Shown: piece after piece, positions 55,249 to 64,000 of the stretch
Numbering within the stretch: position 1 is the stretch's first letter
Layout of the letters: the number at the start of each line of letters is the position of its first letter
From: Oscheius tipulae
Taxonomy: Eukaryota; Nematoda; Chromadorea; Rhabditida; Rhabditidae
Direction: 5' to 3'
Assembly (NCBI GenBank): GCA_037178975.1
Contig: JASJZH010000005.1
Coordinates: 2,852,001 to 2,916,000 of the forward strand
Length of the DNA stretch: 64,000 nt
The notes under the pieces: model-generated
What the model was told of the DNA's origin: nothing
Seen by the model: only the letters and a program-made list of their open reading frames with translations
The model's database searches: none
Program-made: the position numbers and the translations under genes

Positions 55249-58200
55249 ATGAGGGTCTTTCTCGTCTTTCTCTTTATTACATCATCTCTGGCCAAATACG
55301 AATAGTAAGCTGGATTCCAAACATTTTCACTGCTTCTTAAGTGGTCTACAATGTCGAACTCTCGAGTGTCTGGACAAGGAAGAGCTCATCGAGAGTTTGA
55401 AATACTATCAGTCAAAAGAAAACCGGACTGTGGTGGAGGGAAAGAGGCTGACTTACAAAAAAAAGACATCTCTCTTGCGGTTCTACAGACCTGACAGCGC
55501 TCCAGATGACGATGACAACCCGACTTGTAACATCTGCAGCTCGCATCCTTGCAACAATGGAACCTGTCAAGTTGACCCGAACAGTCCTTGGAGATTCTAC
55601 AAGTGAATAGCCCGAAAGTTTGAAGAGGTTGTTGACATTTAGATGTACTTGTCCCGGAGATACGAAGGGAGACAACTGTGAGCTTCCTATCACCTGCCAA
55701 CCGGACACCTGCGGTCCCGGAGCCAATTGCTACGTCGCAAATCATCAGACCAACTGCGTCTGTCCATTTGGCTTCTCTGGAAACCCGAATGATCCTGCTG
55801 TCGGCTGCTCACAACAAACGCTTCAAGCTTGCGCTTCTGGAGGCCCACATTACGTGACTTTAGACCGGCTCTCGTTTGACTACATGGGCACATGTCCTTC
55901 AATATTTTCTGCACCCTGTACTTCTCTGGCTGGAGGCTACGACAACTTCCAAGTAGTCACTCATTCTGACTTTTTCGGAGATAGCCGGTTTGGACCTTTA
56001 GCTACCCTACTCATAACGTTTTCAGCACCATTTCGGTTGCGTCCCAGATTGAGGTCACCATGTGGGGGCAGAAGATTCACATCGATGCAAAGAAGGGTGT
56101 CTTCTTCAACGGAATTCAGATTACCCCTCCATATAACTGGCCGAGTAAAGATGCTTCAAACGTGAGTTCAGTTCTCTTTTTTGACTAGCTTAAAACTCTG
56201 ATTCTTCAATACCCTTCCAGATTACCGTCTTGTTCACCGCGGACACGTATACAATTCAAAACAATCAGTATGTAACAGTTACCTTCACTTCCAATGGCGC
56301 ACTCTGCGTCAATGTGCCCAATGTTCCGGAGATGAAAGGCTTCGGCACTCTGTGTGGGCTTGCAGGAAACATTGACGAAAATCCATATAACGACATTGTT
56401 TACAGGTAGTTAAACTTTCATTAGCCCCCTAAGGAAAGCTATAGAAACGGGACAGTCTACCTTCTTACTGCTGACGATCTTCCTAGCCTGAAGTACCCGG
56501 TCATTCTCCCAGTGAACGAGTGCCTTGACAGCTGGATCACAGAAGATTTTACCTCGACCAGTGACAGTACCACATGTGCTACCGCACAGCAAATAGCCAA
56601 CAACTCGAACTGTGAGGTCTTGCCGGCGATTGCTACCTGTTCGGTGATACAACTGGCTTCCAACGGAAGTGGGCCGTTCTACATGTGTCAGGCTATGGGT
56701 GCTGGTGTGATCCAGGTAAAGAGTGGTCTTGCTACATACGATAGATTTTAAGAACTACTACGACAATTGCGTGTTCGATATTTGCCAACAAGACACCCTA
56801 AAGTGCAACGTTTTCACCAACTTTGTGAAGGCTTGCCAGTTAGCCCTGCCCAATACTGACGTTCTCAACTGGAGAGGCACCCTGAACTGTCCTTGAATCT
56901 GTTCCCCTGGCTCTCACTACTCTTCCTGTACCTCCTCCTGTCCAGCTACATGTGCCGACCAAACGAGGCCGGACACGTGTAATCAAGGTGGGGGTTGTTA
57001 GAAGTCTCTCTTATCAAACTGAATCACTGCTTCAGTGCTCAGACGCCTTTTGAAAATACTGATAAGAGAATTTTTAGGGTGTTTTGAGGGCTGTGAATGT
57101 AATGCCGGGAACGTGATCGACAATACCAACCTTCTCGCCACCACATGCATTCCTCTGCATGATTGCGGCTGTACGGATCCTCAGGGAAATCTTCATGGAG
57201 GTTTTCCTACAAAAGTTCTGAGGATAACTAATTCGTTTAGCCGGAATCCCTTGGCTGGACCAGAACTGTACCGTTTTGGCCCAATGTGCCAATGGAACCT
57301 ACTTCCCGGAAGACACTGAGTGCAGTGAGTTTGGCTACTGCGGAACGGACAGTCAATACCGAATGGCCTGCAAATGTCTCTACGGATTCGCAGGGGACGG
57401 CTTCAATTGTACTGACATTGACGAGTGTCAAGATGCGGCCAGTTGCAGTGTGGACAAGGACTACGGTACCTGTACTAACACTATCGGGTCCTACAACTGC
57501 ACCTGCAACCCGTATCATTACGGTAGAAATTGTGAAGTCTACAAGCCGAAGAGACATTGTGCCGATTTGCAGCTCTATTGGGATGTTATGGACGATGGAG
57601 CTTACTTGTAAGTTGTAATAACAGAGAGACGTAGAGACAGAGGCAAAAATACAGGGAGACAGACAGAGAGACAGGAAAACAGAAAGACCAAGAAACGGAG
57701 AGTCGGAGAGACAGAGAGACAAGGGTACTTCGCTTTGTAGTAAAATTATAAATCATATTTTCAGGATCTACCCTCCTTACGCCTTCCGTGACCTTCCTGC
57801 CTACAGTGGTCTCGAAGTCTACTGCGACATGACTCAGTTCGGTGGCGGCTGGACCCTTCTCTCTCACGACTCTGGTAGTGGAATGGCTGACCATACCTTT
57901 GTGGAGTACGTGAACGGCTTCGGAAGTGGAGTGGACAGATGGCTCGGTCTGGAAATAACCCATCAGATGACACAAAGAGAAAATACCAGTCTCTTGCTGG
58001 CGAAGATTACCAGATGTGGCTACGACTTCTGGACAGATACCGTCTCCGACTGCACGTATCCTCTGTTCTCTGTCCTGAATAGCACCACGACCTATGCCGT
58101 GGTCATTCCAACGAAATGTACTGGAACGGACAAGCAGTACACCAGAGAGTTTGACGGCTGGGCCAGATGGGAACTGTCTCAGCCCGGTCCAGCTTTCCAG

Positions 58201-58598
58201 ACCTTCGATCAGGACACAACCATCCGTAAGTCTACTGTACTCCAAAAAGAGTCCTGTAATTTTCAGCCAAATGTTCCACGGTCCACAAAAATGTTGGCTT
58301 TTGGTACCCTGTGGCTCAAAAAGATCTCTGTGGCTCTGCGAATCTCAACGGGTTCCGGACTTCTTGCAACGAGACGGCTCCAGACCAGAAGGATCTCAAG
58401 CCTTACGACCAGTACGGAGGACTCTTGATCGCTGATGCTTGGATGTACTTGAGACCGAAAAGTTATGCTCCTCCACCTTCTCCAACAACAGCGCCCCCAC
58501 AACCGCCAACCACTGAGATAGTACCGGATACTGCTCCTCCTGCTGTGGAAACAGTAGCTCCAGCTTCTGTCACAGCTGCTCCAGTGCCTCCAGCTTGA
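55249..58598 (+). CDS. Secreted vWD-C8-TIL-EGF-fibrinogen-like protein with in-frame TGA
   Basis: Large extracellular mosaic protein. The ATG at 55249 behind gttcag|cg gives the signal peptide MRVFLVFLFITSSLA. Domain order: an EGF-like module (CNICSSHPCNNGTC..CTCPGDTKGDNC); a second Cys-rich module (CGPGANCYVANHQTNCVCPF); a vWD domain (YVTLDRLSFDYMGTC .. GFGTLCGLAGNIDENPYND); a C8 domain (YMCQAMGADFKNYYDNCVFD); a TIL-like domain (YSSCTSSCPATCADQTRPDT, CFEGCECNAGNVIDN); a calcium-binding-type EGF (DIDECQDAASCSV); and a fibrinogen-related domain (VYCDMTQFGGGWTLLSHDSG). It ends in a Pro/Thr/Ala-rich tail with TGA at 58596. An in-frame TGA at 56894-56896, at the start of the TIL domain, interrupts an otherwise open reading. 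It is probably a Trp codon changed by mutation or sequencing error. Introns are short; one holds a GAGAGACA repeat (57641-57724). Confidence 0.8.
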
Positions 58599-58636
58599 TA
58601 CTCATATTTTCGTGCATATTTGAATGAATTATATTA

Positions 58637-59160
58637 CAGGGTGTGCCAAAATTATAGCAACTCAGAAAAAACACCATATCTAACGGTTAACAATAGTTTT
58701 TTGTTTTACAAACGAACATACAACAACTATTTATTGATTGTTTTTGCACAAAAAATTAATATCTTCATCAACCGGCATCGAGATATGCTTTGAGTCGCTT
58801 CGGGAAGGCGTTGATGGTGGCCAGGGAAGAACGTGTGTCTTCAGAAGATAGTTGGCAGCATTAACTTTGACGCTTTGAAGAACAAATATGAGAGGCGTCT
58901 TTCCAGTAGCAGTGATTCTAGCCCAAACCATGAGTTCCCCTGTTGGCGATCCAACAGATTTGTCCCTCCTGCTTCCCGCCAATATTAACTTCAAAACTCC
59001 ACGTTCCCCAAAAAGCACGCCACTTCCTGCCTTACGGTCCCAGTGTATGTTTTCACACCTGCCCTTTCCACGACTTTTTCGCACTGTCTAATCGTGCGTC
59101 AACAGCTATTCTTCTCCGTAACGGTCTAGCTGCTCACATACGGCAATCATGAAACTCAAT
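58637..59160 (-). mobile_element. Tc1/mariner-like transposon relic
   Basis: The left end, CAGGGTGTGCCAAAATTATA at 58637 behind TA, resembles a Tc1/mariner terminus. The minus strand encodes a decayed transposase C-terminal part: GELMVWARITATGKTPLIFV, then VKVNAANYLLKTHVLPW, close to the family's VMVWGGI..GKTPLVFV and VLPWA motifs. No intact catalytic core; the right end is uncertain. It sits 38 bp past the vWD gene's stop and just before the OAC gene. Confidence 0.75.
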
Positions 59161-59210
59161 AAACGGTATTTTTTTTTTCAAATGAAGTATCTTAAATCGA
59201 ATCCTTCAGA

Positions 59211-62200
59211 AATGCTTCGAAATTGCTCCATCTCCAGGGTCTTCGAGCCTTTGCCATCATCTTCGTAGTCCTCTTCCACTTCTTCCCACAATATTTCCCG
59301 AATGGTTATCTGGGAGTCGATCAGTTCTTTCTCTTCTCCGGCTACTTGATGACCATGATGCTGGAGAGAAATCCAGAGCTCACAATCACCTCCGTTTTGG
59401 ACTTTTTCTACAGGAGAGTCAAGCGAATTGTTCCGTTGTACTATCTGGCCACACTTACCATCATTCGTAACGTTTTAAGACGGACTAAATGAGAAAAACT
59501 ACTTCAGTTGCTGTCAATCTAACCCCCTCGACTACTGTGCTAGTAAACTTGGAGAGCGCGAAGAAGGCAATCCCATTCTTGACGAATCTCATCAGACCGG
59601 ATGCGCTGGAAGACTACAATGCGAGGGTATGCTAGGAAAGATCAAAGAGGGGTTCGGGTCTGGTCCCAGTTTCTCTGAAGACTGCATACAGAGCCCGAAA
59701 AATTGAGTAAGAGCTTAATGCTGGTCGGTTCATTTTGGTCTCCAAACCATACATGCTTCATACCGTTGTAGATTCTAGAAGGTTCTGAATGCCGCTGGGT
59801 AGCAAAGCTTTACTCTAGGAAGTACCCATTGTGTAAATTTCTAGCTGCCCATGAGAAGCCGAGTTTGCAGATCTTAAGACCCACCATGAACCAAGTAGGC
59901 AGATGATACCCCCTTTAGAGCCTGGTCGGCCGGGGTTCTCTAACAGGCAACAGTTTTTGCTATTTTCCAAGTAAAGTCCCTTGTCTATTCGAATAACATT
60001 ACAGTATGCACTTTCAGCTGGGTCTCGGCGTCGACATGTTCACCCACACCTGGTCTTTATCCCTCGAAATGCAGTTCTACTTCCTCTTTCCCTTTATCTT
60101 CTACGCCTACGTCAAAGGACCTTCTCAAAATGTTTACGTTACTATATTAGGCAAGATCTTTCCTTTTCCTGTAATCCCCCAGCCTCAGTGCTTCTCTCTT
60201 TCCTCTATCACACCTACAGTGACACCTTCATCTCTTTTTACTCTGTATTCGCACGGATTTGGCAGTTTATGGCAGGATTGGCCATCTTCTATGAGTCTAA
60301 CAAGAGGAAGGGAGAGTATGAGACGATTGTGGAGGAAGGATCAGCGGTTGAGAAAGACAGATCACTTCAAAACCTGGTCGCCAGGTCTTCTGTAGTAGTT
60401 CTATTGGCTATGATGGCTTCCCGAGCAGCCATTGACCCTCTAATTGGGAGGTTTGCGTAATTTTTTATTCACGAATCCATTCCTTTTCGAGGATAGTAAC
60501 CATCCTCATGACCACCCTGATCGTTCATGTTGGCGGGAACAACCTTGTTATGGAAAACCGAATCCTCGTCTTCATCGGAGAGATCTCCTACTCTTGGTAC
60601 CTTGTCCATTGGCCGATTGTGGCCCTCTTCAAGATGAATGAGTTCACAAAGGACAGTGGTAAGAGTAATTTTGTAACTAGGAGCCTAGACTTTTGAGACA
60701 TGGCCGTGGGTATGCTGGCTTCGGTTCTCATCAGCATAGGAGTCTATTTTACCTACGAAAAGTGGTATTTGTCGTGGGACAAGACGACGACAGTAGTAGC
60801 TGTTGCATTTCTTCTGATCCTGAATGGAGCGGCTCTTCTTCAAGTATCTGGTCAGTTCTGCACTGTCTCTCTGAAATTTCGTAACGTTTCAAAGCTCATA
60901 AAATCGCAACTTGTGCCCAAAGATCGAATACGGTGGCTCCAAGAAAACCTAACAAACTTAGCACAGGTGTTCTCTAATTTCCTCTTTTTCAGAGCTAGTA
61001 CCCAAGCCAGAGCTGAAGGAATCCGTAGTGAATGAAACCATTACCGTCCAGCAGATAAATCTCACTCAATACGACGGTTACATCTACGAATCGGACCTCA
61101 TGAATGAGAATCTTTACGGCTACGAGAGCATGAGCAGTCAGGAAAGAGCCGGTCTGAACAACTACTGGAGTGCTACCGATGCCAAGCGGTTGAGGAACTA
61201 TCCGTGTAGGAGACTCAAAGACCTTGACATTCCCTTGCCAAGGGAGTGGAAGTGCGAGAACCAGAAGGTAGAAGGTTGAATTTGCCTGAAAGATGTCAAG
61301 TTTAGGGAGCCAACACCAGTACAAAGATGAGTCTTCTGGTCATGGGGAACAGCTACGTTGGGAACAACATGAGGACCATCTTCGACCAGTGCAAAGACGT
61401 CTTCACTGACATCTATAGTACTTGGACTGGGTGTAAGTTCCTCGCAGATTTTCAATATGTGTGTAGTCTGTGCATAAGGACTTAAGGTAGCAAAGGAAAC
61501 GTGTTCGAATTGCTCAAAACTGTGTGTTCAGAGGGTCTCTGGACAAATCTTTTTAGGCTAATGGGAGCGAGGCGCAAAGCTGGCTTCTAAAGTCCAGCTT
61601 GATCTATGATATAATCCATTTGGACGAACAAGAATTTTCCAGATAAAAAGTTGGTTAACAGTCTGTTGAGGAAAAAACAAAATCTATGGAAATCAGGGGA
61701 CAAGTTCAAATATTTGAGATTGGCTCCCAAGCCCAAAGCAGCCGCATTCAGTAAAGGAGTGAAGTTTGAATAAGAGGCAAAATGACGAAACGAATATCCA
61801 CTACTTGAGACGGTACGGGAGAGGACAAAGTTCAAACCTGTACTTCCTCTAGTCGTTTAGAATCTCGTTCCAGGGTTACGATTTTGGCCTAAAAAATTTA
61901 AGTTAGATTAGATTTATTGCAATTAAAATACGAGCACTTTAGCAGTTGTTGTCACGCCTGTACCGGCTCGGAAATGCGCTAAATGTTCAATAGGCCACAT
62001 TTCAAAGCTACTGAAACTCGAGCCAGACAGACAGAGTGACAGAGAGAGGCATCCTTCACTAATAACATGTCTTTTGGCCAAAAACTATCAATTTTCAGCC
62101 TGCGAACCCCTCCTTCTCACTCGTTCAGTAAAAGGACTTGACTGCAGCTACGACAAGATGTATCTGGATGCTGTCAAAGAGTTCCAACCCGACGTACTCT

Positions 62201-62740
62201 TCATTTTCACGCGCTTCTTCGACGCTATCGAAATTCGCAATGGTACAAGTCCGTTCAATGACGACAACTTCAAGGTTTCAATACTCTTAGAACTCTAGAA
62301 TTTAAGTTTAGATGATGGTTGAGCGGCTGCGGGAGATTGAGAAACATGTCAAGTACCGAATCTACATGGCGCAGTCTTTTGCCTGGCCGAAGCACAGTAT
62401 GGGAACAATTGTCAACAGTCATTTGCAGAAGGGAATCAAAATTAGCCATGTTTGTGGTAAAACCGGCTCTAAGCTACTCTCAAAACTTCAGAACGACGTC
62501 GTTGAAAAGAGCTTGGAAGATGCGTTTCAAATTGGGAAGATGCGCATGGACCGACTCGTGCAGCACTGTGAAAAGTGTCGTCTCTTTGACTACACAGCCC
62601 AGTTTTACATTGACGGACGGCTGCAGTACTACGACCCGAAATATCATATCGTCTACTTTACCCGAAGTTTGCATTTCACACCGCCCGGTCTGCTCAGACT
62701 GGCACCAATGTACCGACACATGTGTCATGATCTTTGGTAG
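59211..62740 (+). CDS. OAC-type acyltransferase-3 / SGNH membrane protein
   Basis: Nematode-type O-acyltransferase-like protein: an N-terminal acyltransferase-3 membrane domain followed by a C-terminal SGNH-hydrolase-like domain. The first exon, after ccttcag, reads ASKLLHLQGLRAFAIIFVVL then FPNGYLGVDQFFLFSGY. The catalytic-type His occurs in LFHF. Later come VDMFTHTWSLSLEMQFYFLF, SDTFISFYSVFARIWQFMAG and EISYSWYLVHWP. The SGNH part has LLVMGNSYVGNN (block I) and, near the end, SLHFTPPGLLRLAPMY before TAG at 62738. One intron, 60151-60182, appears to be GC-AG and only 32 bp. No in-frame ATG starts the first exon: the only nearby ATG (59212) is one base out of frame, so an upstream exon is missing or the start is damaged. 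Substrate unknown. Confidence 0.82.
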
Positions 62741-62833
62741 CGTATAATGAATATAGAAGACTTTGGAACAATTCCGAGTGGAAATTTTGAGCCCGAGGTC
62801 GTCTCGGCACCAAAAAGAGCGCACTCGTATTGT
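62561..62833 (+). repeat. Near-identical OAC 3' block, copy 2
   Basis: Partner of 54342-54614 (offset 8219 bp), 269 of 273 bases identical, spanning the 3' coding end and part of the 3' UTR. Confidence 0.95.
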
Positions 62834-63166
62834 CCCAACAATTTAGATAGCGCCTGTTCTGTCTCGGAAGGAACTGCCGTTGTCTCGGCAGAGAGCATCT
62901 CACCCGGTTACGAGAGGAAAGCGCACTCCGGTATCATCTGTTCCAGGAAAAGGAGGGACCCATTCGTACTATATCACCTGAAGATGCTCTCCCATACTGT
63001 CTCGACCGGAAAGGTTTCACCCGAATCACATAGAGATTCTACTATATCTATACTTTTCAATATAAAGCTTTTGCCTCTTTATCTATAAAAATAACACAAA
63101 AACACACTGTAAAATGCTTTATTGTTGTATCCGTTTAACTCTCTTCCGGCTGTCGACCGCTTCTCA

Positions 63167-64000
63167 CTAGTCCTGTGCCGTAATATTCCAATGCTCTCTG
63201 GCAGCCGTGAGCACGATCGCACAATTGGCATGTCCAAAGAATTTGGCGTCGTCGAGAGGCGTCTTGCCGAAGCGATCCTTCGGCTCCGGGCTCTCCTTCC
63301 AGCGATTCAACAGAAACTCCAGACAGCCAACATTCCCCTCACTGGCTGCCACATGCAGTGCCGTCCTCTCGTCGTAGTCGCGATCGTGCACATTCCAGCC
63401 GAGCAAGAGATAGCGCTTCATCGCAGAAATATCGCCCAGCTTAGCCGCGTAGAGGAATCGAATGGTCTGGTCCTGATCCGTCTCGGAAAAGTTGCGACGC
63501 GGATCAATCTTCTGACAGTCCGAATAGACGAGGGAGTCGTAGTTATGGAAGTTAAACTTCTGGATCAGAGCCTCGGCCAGTTTGACGCCACGGACCGTGT
63601 TTCCGAGAGGGTCGAGACGGGGAGAGTACAGGGCTATGCCCATCACATTCGGAATCACCTAAACTTTAAAATTTGTAGAAACATCAGGTAAACTCACAAT
63701 CATCATGTTTCCACTGACGCCGGACTTGGCTGGAAGCCCGACTCGAAAGGCAAACTGTCCACTCCAGTCGTACCTGGAATCTGTGCTTAGAATCTATGCG
63801 TGGGAAAAGCTTACATTCCGCAAGAGTACATCAAGGACAAGACGTCGCGACAGGCCCGATTGTTGATGAGTCTCTCGTCCGTCAAGGGATTCACTCCACC
63901 GTTAGCAAATGTTCCGGCCATTACAGCCAGCGTGTCGCAGTTGGTCTCGATCGAGCAGAGCTGGAAGTAGAGGTCCAACGTGTCTTGGATGTCCGTGTCC
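63167..64000 (-). CDS. Glutaminase (kidney/GLS type), C-terminal part, cut by window edge
   Basis: Mitochondrial-type glutaminase that converts glutamine to glutamate and ammonia. Only the 3' exons are in view. The catalytic domain shows DLYFQLCSIETNCDTLAVMA, FANGGVNPLTDERLINNRAC and SLMYSCGM, then YDWSGQFAFRVGLPAKSGVS across a short intron, and VIPNVMGIALYSPRLDPLGN. The C-terminal ankyrin repeats follow (DYDERTALHVAASEGNVGCL, DRFGKTPLDDAKFFGHANCA), ending WNITAQD with a stop at 63167-63169. The order matches the animal GLS/GLS2 family. A minus-strand AATAAA (tttatt at 63118-63123) follows the stop. It is convergent with the OAC gene. Confidence 0.93.

Noticed and set aside
56894-56896. Selenocysteine codon
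   Set aside because: No conserved Sec is known at this TIL position and I cannot see a convincing SECIS element; Trp-to-stop change or sequencing error is simpler.

Overview
This window is eukaryotic nuclear DNA, most probably from a nematode; I cannot name the species. Introns are very short: many are 32-47 bp, with GT..TTTCAG or TTTTAG borders. Many start codons lie directly behind a TTTTCAG/TTTTAG acceptor, which fits spliced-leader trans-splicing. The families also fit: an OAC-type acyltransferase-SGNH gene, an UNC-97/PINCH LIM gene, an FMRFamide-receptor-like GPCR, and a Cys-loop anion channel. Family names come from motif recognition only; no database search was run.

Layout. 174-7936 (+) is an ABCC4/MRP4-like exporter, followed by a small secreted ML-domain-like gene (9689-11106, +). 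After about 4.8 kb of mostly non-coding DNA come a ligand-gated anion channel (15904-18882, +) and, tail to tail with it, a peptide-receptor-like GPCR (19116-21732, -). 21.7-31.1 kb is repeat-rich: a pogo-like MITE, a complete-looking Ginger/KRBA2-like DNA transposon (26208-28737), a cysteine-rich small protein (-) and two weak gene candidates. PINCH (31100-32834, -) follows, then a gene desert of about 10.5 kb. From 43.4 kb there are a basic orphan gene (+), an orphan exon with a hydrophobic tail (-), a lipid phosphate phosphatase (46004-47436, -), and a tail-to-tail pair of paralogous four-helix membrane proteins (48492-50734 + and 50765-51927 -). One of the pair carries a 1.1 kb palindromic transposon in an intron. 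The right end has a broken OAC acyltransferase copy invaded by helicase and LTR-retrotransposon pieces (52444-54530), a secreted vWD/C8/TIL/EGF/fibrinogen-like protein with one in-frame TGA (55249-58598), a Tc1/mariner relic, a nearly complete OAC acyltransferase (59211-62740, +), and the 3' half of glutaminase (63167-64000, -, cut by the window edge).

The genes do not form one pathway; this is an ordinary mixed chromosomal neighbourhood. Its most unusual content is structural: the Ginger-like element with arrayed palindromes in its ends, the near-perfect 405-bp inverted repeats of the TTA-flanked element, a dispersed tRNA-derived SINE family sitting in introns of four genes, the convergent 4-TM paralogue pair with interlocked poly(A) signals, and the OAC duplication with a 273-bp nearly identical 3' block.
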